Below are positions 16,791 through 26,668 of a stretch of DNA of 64,000 nt, one piece after another. The position numbers and the translations under genes were made by a program. How positions within the stretch are numbered: position 1 is the stretch's first letter; each line of letters starts with the position of its first letter. Source of the DNA: Calothrix sp. PCC 6303 (GTDB lineage: Bacteria; Cyanobacteriota; Cyanobacteriia; Cyanobacteriales; Nostocaceae); NCBI RefSeq assembly GCF_000317435.1, contig NC_019751.1, positions 186,001 through 250,000 of the forward strand, read 5' to 3'. The notes under the pieces are model-generated. The model was not told the origin of the DNA. It worked only from the letters and a program-made list of their open reading frames with translations, and made no database searches.

Positions 16791-19700
16791 TGAGTTTAAC
16801 TCCTGTTCCCAATTATTCCTATCAAGTTGGGGGTACTTTACCTAGCGATGCTCCAACCTATGTGAAGCGACAAGCTGACGAGGAACTGTATGCAAGCTTG
16901 AAAGCGGGGGAATTTTGCTATGTTCTCAATTCCCGACAGATGGGAAAATCGAGTTTGCGAGTACAGACAATGAAACGATTGCAGCAAGAAGGAATTGCTT
17001 GTGCTGCCATCGATATTAGTGTAGTGGATGCGACTCCTGAACAATGGTATGCGGGGGTAATTGATAGTATTGCAACTGGCTTAAATTTATACCAGTTCGA
17101 TATTGATGATTGGTGGAACGAAAACCACTTATTACCTTATGCACAGCGTTTTAGTAACTTTTTAGTCGAAATCGTTTTAGAGTCAATTAATACGCAAGTA
17201 ATTATTTTTATCGATGAAATTGACAGTATTTTGAGCTTGCGATCGCAATTCAACACCGATGACTTTTTTGCCGCAATTCGAGAATTTTATAACCGTCGAG
17301 CAGATAACCCGAAATACAACCGCATTTCTTTTGCTTTGTTAGGGGTTTCCACACCTGCGGATTTAATTCAAGATAAATACCGTACACCCTTTAATATTGG
17401 GAGAGCGATCGCATTAGCAGGATTTGAGTTTGCGGAAGCACAACCACTCGCTCCAGGATTAGCAGAAATTGGTAATCCCCAAGCTTTGCTCCAAGCTGTT
17501 TTGGATTGGACAGGGGGACAGCCATTTTTGACCCAGAAGGTTTGTAAGTTGCTGTTGCAGGAATTAAAGAACCTCACCCCCAACCCCTCTCCGCAAGCGG
17601 AGAGGGGAGTAATTGAGCATATGGTTAGGGAAAGGGTGATTAAAAATTGGGAAAGCCAGGATGAACCAGAACATTTAAGGACGATACGCGATCGTATTCT
17701 GCAAAGTGGAGAACAGCGTACTGGTAGATTATTGGGTTTATGTCAGCAAATTATCCAGCAGAGGGGAATAGAGGCAGATGAAAGTTCCGAGCAAATGGAA
17801 CTGCGGTTGACGGGGTTGGTGGTGAAGCGGGATGGAAAATTAAGAATTTATAACCGTATTTACGCGGAAGTATTTAACCAAGAATGGTGCGACAAAATCC
17901 TAGCAAAAATGCGTCCTTATTCTCAGGCTTTTAATGCTTGGGTAGCGGCAAATGGTGCAGATGAATCGCGTTTGTTGCGGGGAGAAGCTTTGCAGGATGC
18001 GCTAGTGTGGCGAATTGGCAAAAATTTGAGCCATTTGGATGAGCAGTTTTTAGCTGCTAGTCAGGAATTTGATAAGCGCAAAGTACAAAGTGCTTTGGAT
18101 GCACAAACGGAAGCAAATCAAATTTTGATGGAAGCACAACAAAAAGCAGAATTAGCTTTAGAAGAAGAGAGGAACGCAAATCAGCGATTAGCCAAGGTAC
18201 AACAAAAAACTCAGCGACAAATGAAGTTGGGGACTGTGGTGTTAGTTGTGTCTTTTGTGGGGGCAATTTTAGCTTTTGTTTTTGCTGTTGAATCTATACG
18301 TACCCGTCAAAATGCCCTCACAGCTACACGATTAGAGCAAGATGGGATAAATTTATTGCGGGTTTCTGAGAAAGGAAATCTTGATGATTTGCTGCTAGCG
18401 ATGAAAGCTGGAAGGGAGTTGAAAAGTTTAGTTAAAGATAAAAAATCTTTAGCTGATTATCCTGCCTATAGTCCTATGTTTAGTTTACAGACGATTTTAT
18501 TAAACATTCGCGAGAAAAATAGCTTGGAGGGGCATGAATCTGATGTCAGGAGCGTGGTTTACAGCCCAGATGGCAAAAACCTTGCTTCTGCAAGTCATGA
18601 CAAGACCATCAAATTGTGGAATGTCGCCACAGGAAAAGTGATTTCCACCCTGACTGGGCATGAATCTGAGGTCAGGAGCGTGGTTTACAGCCCGGACGGC
18701 AAAACCCTTGCTTCTGCAAGTCGTGACAACACCATAAAATTGTGGAATGTCGCCACAGGAAAAGTGATTTCCACCCTGACTGGGCATAAATCTTATGTCA
18801 ACAGCGTGGTTTTCAGCCGGGATGGCAAAACCCTTGCTTCTGCAAGTCATGACAAGACCATAAAATTGTGGAATGTCGCCACAGGAAAAGTGATTTCCAC
18901 CCTGACTGGGCATAAATCTTATGTCAACAGCGTGGTTTTCAGCCGGGATGGCAAAACCCTTGCTTCTGCAAGTCATGACAAGACCATAAAATTGTGGAAT
19001 GTCGCCACAGGAAAAGTGATTTCCACCCTGACTGGGCATAAATCTTCGGTCATCAGCGTGGTTTACAGCCCGGATGGCAAAACCCTTGCTTCTGCAAGTT
19101 GGGACAACATCACTGCAAGTTTGGACAAGACCATAAAATTGTGGAATGTCGCCACAGGAAAAGTGATTTCCACCCTGACTGGGCATGAATCTGATGTCAG
19201 GAGCGTGGTTTACAGCCCAGATGGCAAAACCCTTGCTTCTGCAAGTGCTGACAACACCATAAAATTGTGGAATGTCGCCACAGGAAAAGTGATTTCTACC
19301 CTGACTGGGCATGAATCTGATGTCAGGAGCGTGGTTTACAGCCCAGATGGCAAAACCCTTGCTTCTGCAAGTGCTGACAACACCATAAAATTGTGGAATG
19401 TCGCCACAGGAAAAGTGATTTCTACCCTGACTGGGCATGAATCTGAGGTCAGGAGCGTGGTTTACAGCCCGGATGGCAAAAACCTTGCTTCTGCAAGTGC
19501 TGACAACACCATAAAATTGTGGAATGTCGCCACAGGAAAAGTGATTTCTACCCTGACTGGGCATGAATCTGAGGTCAGGAGCGTGGTTTACAGCCCGGAT
19601 GGCAAAACCCTTGCTTCTGCAAGTTGGGACAACACCATAAAATTGTGGAATGTCGCCACAGGAAAAGTGATTTCCAGCCTGACTGGGCATAAATCTGAGG

Positions 19701-20374
19701 TCAATAGCGTGGTTTACAGCCCGGATGGCAAAAACCTTGCTTCTGCAAGTGCTGACAACACCATAAAATTGTGGAATGTCGCCACAGGAAAAGTGATTTC
19801 TACCCTGACTGGGCATGAATCTGAGGTCAGGAGCGTGGTTTACAGCCCGGATGGCAAAACCCTTGCTTCTGCAAGTTGGGACAACACCATAAAATTGTGG
19901 AATGTCGCCACAGGAAAAGTGATTTCCACCCTGACTGGGCATGAATCTGTGGTCAATAGCGTGGTTTACAGCCCAGATGGCAAAACCCTTGCTTCTGCAA
20001 GTTGGGACAACACCATAAAATTGTGGAATGTCGCCACAGGAAAAGTGATTTCCACCCTGACTGGGCATGAATCTGAGGTCAACAGCGTGGTTTACAGCCC
20101 GGATGGCAAAACCCTTGCTTCTGCAAGTTGGGACAACACCATAAAATTGTGGAATGTCGCCACAGGAAAAGTGATTTCCACCCTGACTGGGCATGAATCT
20201 GTGGTCAATAGCGTGGTTTACAGCCCAGATGGCAAAACCCTTGCTTCTGCAAGTGCTGACAACACTATCAAATTGTGGAATTTGGATTTAGATAATTTAC
20301 TAGCGCAGGGATGTGTGTGGTTGAAAGATTATTTAGCTAGCCATCCTGATAAGGCTAATGTCTGCCCTCGTTAA
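16790..20374 (+). CDS. AAA ATPase-transmembrane-WD40 repeat protein (STAND-like)
   Basis: 1194 residues. An AAA_35-type ATPase comes first: P-loop NSRQMGKSS (47-55) and Walker [12 protein letters not shown] (137-147). A helical and coiled-coil stretch rich in Gln/Ala/Glu (about 430-478) follows, then one membrane helix (about 481-503) and 14 WD40 repeats from residue 579, enough for two seven-bladed propellers. Repeats are near identical ([35 protein letters not shown]); repeat 5 has a seven-residue insertion. A palindromic repeat is embedded in frame near residue 265. Coupled to the CHAT-AAA gene, it is plausibly a sensor or scaffold at the membrane. Its ligand is unknown. Confidence 0.9.
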   Translation: MSLTPVPNYSYQVGGTLPSDAPTYVKRQADEELYASLKAGEFCYVLNSRQMGKSSLRVQTMKRLQQEGIACAAIDISVVDATPEQWYAGVIDSIATGLNLYQFDIDDWWNENHLLPYAQRFSNFLVEIVLESINTQVIIFIDEIDSILSLRSQFNTDDFFAAIREFYNRRADNPKYNRISFALLGVSTPADLIQDKYRTPFNIGRAIALAGFEFAEAQPLAPGLAEIGNPQALLQAVLDWTGGQPFLTQKVCKLLLQELKNLTPNPSPQAERGVIEHMVRERVIKNWESQDEPEHLRTIRDRILQSGEQRTGRLLGLCQQIIQQRGIEADESSEQMELRLTGLVVKRDGKLRIYNRIYAEVFNQEWCDKILAKMRPYSQAFNAWVAANGADESRLLRGEALQDALVWRIGKNLSHLDEQFLAASQEFDKRKVQSALDAQTEANQILMEAQQKAELALEEERNANQRLAKVQQKTQRQMKLGTVVLVVSFVGAILAFVFAVESIRTRQNALTATRLEQDGINLLRVSEKGNLDDLLLAMKAGRELKSLVKDKKSLADYPAYSPMFSLQTILLNIREKNSLEGHESDVRSVVYSPDGKNLASASHDKTIKLWNVATGKVISTLTGHESEVRSVVYSPDGKTLASASRDNTIKLWNVATGKVISTLTGHKSYVNSVVFSRDGKTLASASHDKTIKLWNVATGKVISTLTGHKSYVNSVVFSRDGKTLASASHDKTIKLWNVATGKVISTLTGHKSSVISVVYSPDGKTLASASWDNITASLDKTIKLWNVATGKVISTLTGHESDVRSVVYSPDGKTLASASADNTIKLWNVATGKVISTLTGHESDVRSVVYSPDGKTLASASADNTIKLWNVATGKVISTLTGHESEVRSVVYSPDGKNLASASADNTIKLWNVATGKVISTLTGHESEVRSVVYSPDGKTLASASWDNTIKLWNVATGKVISSLTGHKSEVNSVVYSPDGKNLASASADNTIKLWNVATGKVISTLTGHESEVRSVVYSPDGKTLASASWDNTIKLWNVATGKVISTLTGHESVVNSVVYSPDGKTLASASWDNTIKLWNVATGKVISTLTGHESEVNSVVYSPDGKTLASASWDNTIKLWNVATGKVISTLTGHESVVNSVVYSPDGKTLASASADNTIKLWNLDLDNLLAQGCVWLKDYLASHPDKANVCPR
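17584..17607. repeat. Palindromic repeat inside the coding region
   Basis: CCCCTCTCCGC, loop AA, then GCGGAGAGGGG: eleven perfectly paired bases. In frame it reads as part of NPSPQAERG, a sequence type seen where dispersed cyanobacterial palindromes have landed inside genes without breaking the frame. Confidence 0.8.
18524..20285 (+). repeat. 14 tandem 126-base repeats encoding WD40 blades
   Basis: Each unit encodes 42 residues. Many adjacent units differ at only a few bases; repeats 3/4 and 6/7 are almost the same. The regularity leaves a long open frame on the antisense strand (18500-20194), which is a by-product of the repeats. Confidence 0.95.
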
Positions 20375-20916
20375 TGATAAAATTAAATATAGAACCCCTC
20401 TCCATAGACGCGAAGCGGCTTCCCACAGGGTACCTCTCCCCGATGCGGCTACGGTGTACACACAAGTCTTTTAGAGTTGCCTACCAGGCTTTTCGATCCC
20501 CCAACCCCCTAGCTCTTTCAGAGCGGCTTCGCCAAGAAAAAGGGGGCAGAATACCTCTCAAAGTCCCCCTTTTTAAGGGGGATTTAGGGGGATCTACGAC
20601 GGTTTTGATTTTGAACAGAGATGTGTGTACACCGTAGCCCCGTGTACGAGGAGAGGCTTAATATCTGGATTGTTGTTTCCTTTTACAAATCCTGCCAAGC
20701 TTCATCCTCATCTGGTTTTAACCAGTCTTTTTCTAGGGAAGACTCACTCAATAGTGTTATTTCTGATTTTTCTTGTATCAGTAAACCAAAAAGTTTTTTA
20801 CAAGTCTTACCATATAAACGTTTTAGCTCAAACCAGAGATATCACAAAAATCACAAAACAACGTTAAATTAACCATTTCAGATGGTACCCTTAGTTACCT
20901 TCAAGCGATCGCTCTA
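20375..20916. other. Repeat-rich intergenic region
   Basis: Apart from the 193-bp inverted-repeat element, this holds REP-like fragments (20395-20450) and AT-rich unique sequence. The short open frames here have no coding character. It may include a terminator for the CHAT/WD40 operon, but none is clear. Confidence 0.5.
20447..20639. repeat. 193-bp intergenic element with 17-bp perfect inverted ends
   Basis: GGCTACGGTGTACACAC at 20447-20463 is exactly complementary to 20623-20639. The interior contains the phrase type CCCCCTTTTTAAGGGGGAT common to dispersed cyanobacterial intergenic repeats. It could be a MITE or repeat relic; no clear target duplication is visible. Confidence 0.55.
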
Positions 20917-21102
20917 TTACCAATGCTGTTTGTTGACTGATTTACGATGTCTGAAACCCTTATTATTACGTTCGTTTTCAAAAGTTTGTGGTTTACTGTG
21001 TATGTGTTTTACTTTAATAAACTGGAGAAAATTAAGCACTTTTTCTAAGAGAAACTCAGGAGTCTGCTCAATTTCTTGGATAATTAATTCTTTTAAACTC
21101 AT
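20917..21102 (-). CDS. Small DUF2281/VapB-like putative antitoxin
   Basis: About 61 residues from the ATG at 21102 (MSLKELIIQEIEQTPEFLLE, then KVLNFLQFIK), which resembles the helical N-terminus of small cyanobacterial antitoxin-like proteins (DUF2281 type). AGG lies eight bases upstream of this ATG, which is why it was preferred over 21114. The remaining C-terminus is basic and without family character, so it may be shortened or degenerate. No PIN or other toxin gene follows on the same strand, so it could be an orphan. Confidence 0.45.
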   Translation of the reverse strand: MSLKELIIQEIEQTPEFLLEKVLNFLQFIKVKHIHSKPQTFENERNNKGFRHRKSVNKQHW

Positions 21103-21285
21103 ATTTGCCTGCATAAAGCGAAATTAGGCACTAAGATACCCTCTATTATACTTGAAGACGGCATTCTAGCTTTAGACTAGTAAGATGGATGTAGTGGTGC
21201 GATACCTATGGTGGTGAACTACGCACTTGCTGAATTGAGCCGAAAATTAGACTTATGCGATCGCATACACAAAAAAACCCAAGAA

Positions 21286-21316
21286 AATCCCCGACTTCTC
21301 TAAAAAATCGGGAATC
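21286..21316 (-). terminator. Candidate terminator for the sorbosone-dehydrogenase-like gene
   Basis: On the minus strand a short hairpin (TCCCGA...TCGGGGA) is followed by TTTTC and then a T-run (21271-21277), about 55 bases past the stop codon at 21370. By eye. Confidence 0.45.
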
Positions 21317-21369
21317 TGAGGTTATAAAATAGCGCTATCTTCTTACCTTCGATGACCAAATATTCCTAC

Positions 21370-24300
21370 CTACACAGATCGCCAACGAGAAATCGCACCT
21401 GCTGTAATATCTGCATAATATAAGTTGCCATCAGCACCCATGGTAATCTGTACAGGTGTATTTGCTCTGGGATTACTAAATGTATCAAAACGTCTGATGG
21501 AGACAAATTGACCTTGACTATCTAAGGTGATGTTATCTACGGTTCCCTTACTGTAATTAGCAATAAACAATGTATTTTTATAGATAGAAGGAAATGTATT
21601 ACCTGTGTAGAAATCACCCATAACAATTGCGTCAGCACCAGCATGTGTAAAGGCATAAATAGGTGCTGTAACTGCTTGCCCACTGGCGTAGAATTGCTGT
21701 GCAGGGGCTAAATCATCATACAGAGGTTGCCGAATACTTACACCATTGCCACCTTCAAAATAGGGCCAGCCAAAGTTTTTGCCTTTACCTGCATTGAGTT
21801 CTTCCCATGTTTTCCAACCAACATCCCCAATGTAGGGGATATTTGTGGCTTCATTGATGGAAAAGCGGAAAGGGTTGCGTAAACCGTAGTCGTATACTTT
21901 TGATTTGTTGCTATCAGGCTTGCTAGCATCGTAGAAGGGGTTATCTGCCAACCCTGCACCTGTAATCGGGTCGATGCGGAGAATTTTCCCTGAAAGGTTG
22001 TTGAGGTCTTGCACCCTAATTGCGCGTGGATCTACTTCGTTGTAGGAAGTACCATCACCAACACTAACAAACAAGGAGCCATCGGTACCAAATTCCAAGT
22101 CACCAACTGAGTGGGATTCACTATCAGTAGCGAGATAGTCTTCAATATTTGTAAGATGACTAAGATTGTTGTAGTAATCTTGCATATTTGCAAATAGTTG
22201 ACCACTAGAATTTACAATTCCCGACGGTGCAAAGTTTGCTGCATAATTGATACTGCGATCGCTGTTCAAAATCATGCTTGTGCTGTTGCCATCAGGACGA
22301 CTGGTATTAGCCCAGTTACTATTTTTACCTAGTAATACAACTTCAGTTCCCGGTTTAGCTGTGGTGTAATTGGTAGCGGGGTCAGCTTCAACTCGAATTA
22401 AGCGTGAGGGACGATTACCTGGTTGATCTGGAGCGTCTAGTGTTGTGTTGGGGTTAAGATTAAGTTTTGTTTCTGGTGGATCGTAGGTAAATAAGAGGTA
22501 AACATAAGGCTTTTTATCTGCACCTGACTTAGAAAAATCAGGATGAATAGCCATTCCTAGTAAACCGCGATCGCGTGTATTGTTAACTTGGTCAGAAATA
22601 TCTATAAATGGTGTTGTTAACAAGGTACCATTTTCAAACATCCGGACAACGCCATTTTTCTGAGCAATCAGCAAACCGTTAGTACTACTACCTGGTATCC
22701 AATCAAAGGTAGTGGGTGCTGTTAAACCACTAACTACTGTTTCCCGGACAAAACTACCTGGGTCATCATCAATAATCGTGATTTCGGTACTATTTTGCAG
22801 ATTTAAGCCTACTCCCACCGGATTAGTAAACTGGATTGTGAAGCTTTCGTTCGCTTCTCCAATCGCATCATTGACAATTGGAATCGTAATTGTCTTACTG
22901 CTTTCACCAGTAGCAAAATTTAGGGTTCCACTAGTTGCTTGAAAATCTGAGTTGACCAAAGCTGTTCCAGCTACAGTGGTGTAATTTACACTAGCTATAC
23001 TTGTTGCTAAACCTCTACTCACAATCACCGTTGCCAACCCTGTATTCTCATTCACAGTCGGAGCGCTAAAAGTCAGGTTTGTCTGATCATCATCATCAAT
23101 GGTAATCCTAGCAGTCCGGTAAGAACCCAAAGTTGCACCACTTGAATGATCAACCACAAATGTAAAAGTCTCTCCAGGTTCTACTAATGAATCTTGAAGT
23201 ATGGGAATATTTACAAACTTACTAGTTTCTCCCGCTGCAAAAGTTACTGTTCCACTCATTTGAGTAAAATCCAAACCTTCAGTAGCAGTTTCACCTGTGG
23301 TGATGTAATCAACTGTAGATATTCCACTCAGATCATTTCCGTAGCGAATAATTTCGACTTGAACTGAACCATTCGCTTCATTTACCTGTAAAGGAACTTG
23401 TCCTAAGCTGATAGTAGGTACAGATATTTCGGGAATATTTATGGAAAAATTTCCTAGAGTCCCTGCACTTGCAAAATTCCCCGCAGTATCTCCAACTTGA
23501 TTCGCTAGTAAAGCAATACTATAGGAACCATTGTTAGCTGTAGTCCATGTTGTTCCTGGTGCATGGATTCTATAGGTTGCAGTACGGGGAGTACCATTTG
23601 TATTGGTGTCAACACTCACTAAAGTAGCAAGTTGACTAAATCCATTGGAACTAGTCACTTGAATATCACTACTATCTAAGCTAGACACATTCACAGCGGT
23701 ATTATCGCTGTAGGTGACAGTGAATGTATAGTTATTACTATTCCCCACGGTTAAGTTACTAGCATTGACAGATGCAGTTGGAGCAATAGAATCGGTTGAA
23801 CCTGTTACATTAGTGATATAAAGTTGTGATTGAGAAATAATATCCTTAGCTTGAGAAGCACTAGACCAAGACAGTTTAGAAACTGCTTTGCCTGTATTCT
23901 CAAAATAATCTAAGCGAATCGCATATTTTTCACCAGCTTGTAAGGTAATTGGGGTACTACTAAACTCAGTTGCTGGTTGATCAACCAAGCGATTGATTAC
24001 TTGGTGATTATTGATCCACAAACTAACACCATCGTCTGATGTCGTGTAGAAAGTATAGTTTTCGCTATATTTAGCTTCTACAAAACCTGTCCATCTAGCT
24101 GAAAATGTATCTGCACCAATTGATGCATCTGGAGAACCATTACCAAAGTCAAAATTAATCGTCCCATCAGTACGAGTCAACTTTAAATTAGTAAAGTCTT
24201 TATTGTCGTAATATTCACCTTTTAATCCTGTACCAGTTCCAGTAATGCTGTAGTTGAATTGACCAAGATTAATTGCACTAGTAAAGTTACCATCAACATC

Positions 24301-25182
24301 TCGAATTTGGTTTGCTTCTAAAGTAATGGTGTAAATACTGGCATCACTAATATCCCAAACTCCACCGGGAGCATTAATACTATAGGTAGCTGTGAGGGGA
24401 GTACCATTTGGATTGTTCTCAACACTAACTAGAGTTGCTAACTGATTAAATCCTTTATTATTTGTGACTCTAATATCATTACTATCTATGCTTGTGAGAT
24501 CAACGGCAGTATCATCAGTGTAATTAATTTGAAAATTATAATTATTAGTACCAGTAGTTGGGTTTGCACTAGTTTGAAGAGTTGCAGTCGGTGAACCTGG
24601 TGAATAAAGTTGAGATTTGGGGATAATTTCCTTAATTTGAGAAGCACTAGACCAAGCTAATCTAGAAACTGCCCTACCTGTTTTTTCGTAATAATCTAGA
24701 CGAATATCGTATTTTTTACCTGCTTCGAGGGTAATATTACCACTAACTTCAGTTGTGGATTGGTCACGGAAATTATTGATAACTTGCTGTCCATTTACCC
24801 ACAATCTAACTCCATCATCGGTAGTTGTGTAAAAAGTATAGGTTTCGTTATACTTCGCTTCAACTTTACCTGTCCATCGGATGGAAAATGTATCTACACC
24901 AATTGAGGCATTTGGTGAACCGCGACCAAAGTCAAAATTTACTGTCTGATCAATGCGACTTAATTTGAGATTGGTAAAGTCTTGATTATCATAATATTCA
25001 CCGCGAAGTCCATCACCTGTGCTAGATATAGCTGGGGAACTAGATTGACTTAGTAAATTAAATAGGCTTGTGGAAATATTTTTTCCAGTATTTAGGGATG
25101 TTGATAAACCACTTTGATTTGTGATTGATGTCAAATCTTTATTAATATCTAGGCTGTTACTATTATTTGTACTATTGTTCAT
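21370..25182 (-). CDS. PA14/Calx-beta multidomain protein with glucose/sorbosone dehydrogenase-like propeller
   Basis: About 1270 residues from the ATG at 25182; the frame opens at a TTG three codons earlier. Order: low-complexity Asn/Ser-rich N-terminus (1-55), PA14-like domain (about 60-200, GLRGEYYDNQDF), Ig-like domain (about 205-320), second PA14-like domain (330-460), second Ig-like domain (475-590), two Calx-beta domains (about 595-810, with ETFTFVVDHSS and DDD calcium motifs), then a C-terminal six-bladed quinoprotein-type dehydrogenase (RGLLGMAIHPDF, LRNPFRFSINEATNIPYIGD, WEELNAGKGKNFGWPYFEGG). No Sec signal peptide; type I export is plausible for such calcium-binding cyanobacterial proteins. 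The likely role is extracellular sugar oxidation or adhesion; unproven. Confidence 0.85.
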   Translation of the reverse strand: MNNSTNNSNSLDINKDLTSITNQSGLSTSLNTGKNISTSLFNLLSQSSSPAISSTGDGLRGEYYDNQDFTNLKLSRIDQTVNFDFGRGSPNASIGVDTFSIRWTGKVEAKYNETYTFYTTTDDGVRLWVNGQQVINNFRDQSTTEVSGNITLEAGKKYDIRLDYYEKTGRAVSRLAWSSASQIKEIIPKSQLYSPGSPTATLQTSANPTTGTNNYNFQINYTDDTAVDLTSIDSNDIRVTNNKGFNQLATLVSVENNPNGTPLTATYSINAPGGVWDISDASIYTITLEANQIRDVDGNFTSAINLGQFNYSITGTGTGLKGEYYDNKDFTNLKLTRTDGTINFDFGNGSPDASIGADTFSARWTGFVEAKYSENYTFYTTSDDGVSLWINNHQVINRLVDQPATEFSSTPITLQAGEKYAIRLDYFENTGKAVSKLSWSSASQAKDIISQSQLYITNVTGSTDSIAPTASVNASNLTVGNSNNYTFTVTYSDNTAVNVSSLDSSDIQVTSSNGFSQLATLVSVDTNTNGTPRTATYRIHAPGTTWTTANNGSYSIALLANQVGDTAGNFASAGTLGNFSINIPEISVPTISLGQVPLQVNEANGSVQVEIIRYGNDLSGISTVDYITTGETATEGLDFTQMSGTVTFAAGETSKFVNIPILQDSLVEPGETFTFVVDHSSGATLGSYRTARITIDDDDQTNLTFSAPTVNENTGLATVIVSRGLATSIASVNYTTVAGTALVNSDFQATSGTLNFATGESSKTITIPIVNDAIGEANESFTIQFTNPVGVGLNLQNSTEITIIDDDPGSFVRETVVSGLTAPTTFDWIPGSSTNGLLIAQKNGVVRMFENGTLLTTPFIDISDQVNNTRDRGLLGMAIHPDFSKSGADKKPYVYLLFTYDPPETKLNLNPNTTLDAPDQPGNRPSRLIRVEADPATNYTTAKPGTEVVLLGKNSNWANTSRPDGNSTSMILNSDRSINYAANFAPSGIVNSSGQLFANMQDYYNNLSHLTNIEDYLATDSESHSVGDLEFGTDGSLFVSVGDGTSYNEVDPRAIRVQDLNNLSGKILRIDPITGAGLADNPFYDASKPDSNKSKVYDYGLRNPFRFSINEATNIPYIGDVGWKTWEELNAGKGKNFGWPYFEGGNGVSIRQPLYDDLAPAQQFYASGQAVTAPIYAFTHAGADAIVMGDFYTGNTFPSIYKNTLFIANYSKGTVDNITLDSQGQFVSIRRFDTFSNPRANTPVQITMGADGNLYYADITAGAISRWRSV

Positions 25183-26291
25183 TTTAATCAATATTTATGA
25201 AAGATTTATGAAAGATGTTGTGTAAAAAAAGAGATGCAAAAACTGTCTATAACTGAATAGAAATAGATTGAAACCTCACTAAATTAGCTATTTATTTGTG
25301 TTTTTAATTAATTTATGATACTCGTTAGAAAATTACCTATTTTGATAAAGTTAAACTCCAGTATTGAAAATATAGTTATTTAAAAGACGTACTAAACGCA
25401 GCAAAACTATCACTTTTTTGTCAAGATACGCGCAGAAAAAAGCGCAAGCAGCCATTATGTAGAAGATCCATAAAGAGAACCTAAAACTATCTGGGCAAGT
25501 TGCTAGGAATATTCCAAACTCTGTTAAGAAGATTAAATTGTAGGGTGTGTTACGGCTATGAAATAATTGGAGGGGGGTTTGAGTTAGTGAGAATTTGCCG
25601 TAATGCACCAATTGATTGTCGTTAAAAGTCAGATGGAGTTGCCTACAGCTACACAAACCTGACGCAGATTTTACATTTATTTACATATATTGAATTTTGT
25701 TTAGGCACATTACTTAGGGAGCATCCCACTTTTTTGAATCAATACCCTAGAAGGGTATCGCTATACGAACAAAGCCTGCCTAAGCGCTTCGCGCACGCTA
25801 TGCGCTTAGGCAGGCTTTGCTTGTGTAGCCCCAGGCTTATAGCCTGCGGGTATTTTAGAAACTGGGATGCTCCCCATTACTTAGAACTGTAAAAACTATT
25901 AGTGAATTTTCTAAGACATTTTTAGTTAGCCAAATAAATTATTTCCCTTAATTCAGTAATATTCCATAGTAATAAGACTGTCTATAATAATTTCGCATCT
26001 TAGCTAAACATTTATACTGATTTTACTTTGATGAGATATATTTAAAAAATAGATGAAAACTTTTCGATATTCCTAATGTGGAAGAAGACGGGAATCTGAA
26101 CCTCTGAATTTAAAAAGTAATCATGCTTTACGTCCTTTAAAATAAAAGGAAACAGGGAAAACTAGTTCAGCCACATTCGCGCAATGTCACGAATTGGGCT
26201 TTAAAAACTAATTTTAAGGCTAGTTATTTCCTCTTTTCCCTGTTCCCATCCCGAATGGGAGATTATTAAATTAATTAATCCACCAGTTAGA
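25183..26291. other. Long intergenic region with repeats
   Basis: 1.1 kb without a credible gene. It contains a degenerate GGGTGTGTTACGG-type dispersed repeat (25540-25625), the 158-bp MITE-like element (25717-25874) and an imperfect inverted repeat with arms near 26149 (GGAAACAGGGAAAA) and 26220-26247. An open frame on the minus strand at 25351-25656 has no protein-like character. Confidence 0.6.
25717..25874. mobile_element. 158-bp MITE-like element with 9-bp target duplication
   Basis: Terminal inverted repeats GGGAGCATCCCA and TGGGATGCTCCC (12/12), flanked by direct repeats CATTACTTA at 25708-25716 and 25875-25883. Inside are a second inverted pair (AATACCC/GGGTATT) and an 18-bp perfect stem (25770-25787 with 25802-25819). 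No coding capacity. All signs are of a non-autonomous transposon. Confidence 0.82.
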
Positions 26292-26651
26292 TTACCACAA
26301 AGCCCGAATTGGAGCATTGCCACCGTTATTGTTAGAACCAGATGCGGGTGCAGCTTGCGAAGACTGATCTATATTAGTATTCGAGTCAGTGCTAGTATCA
26401 GAAGTGTTGCCACCGTTGGTTGTTGTGCCACCTTGAGCAACGCGACTGGTTTGGGTGGTTGTGGTGGAATTAGAGGCGGTGCTATTGTTGACATTGATAT
26501 TTGCTGGTAAAACACCGGATACTTTCTCCGTCCCAGTTTGTGGTGCTTTAGCATTTTGTTGTGCTCCCATTGGGAACAAAGTACCAATAACGGTACCTAA
26601 TAATATCGCCAATCCTCCAGCCATGAGGATGAGAGGTGTCCATCTGCCCAT
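26292..26651 (-). CDS. Small membrane-anchored Ser/Thr/Asn-rich protein, unknown
   Basis: 119 residues. One N-terminal membrane segment (PLILMAGGLAILLGTVIGTL), then a low-complexity, Asn/Thr/Ser/Gly-rich tail to the C-terminus. A signal anchor with a disordered extracytoplasmic tail is the simplest reading. It lies 17 bases downstream of the ferredoxin gene on the same strand, so the two probably form an operon. No recognised domain. Confidence 0.6.
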   Translation of the reverse strand: MGRWTPLILMAGGLAILLGTVIGTLFPMGAQQNAKAPQTGTEKVSGVLPANINVNNSTASNSTTTTQTSRVAQGGTTTNGGNTSDTSTDSNTNIDQSSQAAPASGSNNNGGNAPIRALW

Positions 26652-26668
26652 ATAATTATCTCCTTAAT

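Noticed and set aside
18500-20194. 564-codon open frame antisense to the WD40 repeats
   Set aside because: Its internal repeat period equals that of the WD40 repeats; the absence of stops in one unit repeats in all units. The plus-strand protein is clearly the real one.
20374-20872. Several short plus-strand frames after the WD40 gene
   Set aside because: They translate repeat elements (G/C tracts and the 193-bp inverted-repeat segment) and have no conserved features.
25351-25656. 101-codon minus-strand open frame
   Set aside because: Lies over a degenerate dispersed repeat, has no ribosome binding site and odd composition; no protein family character.
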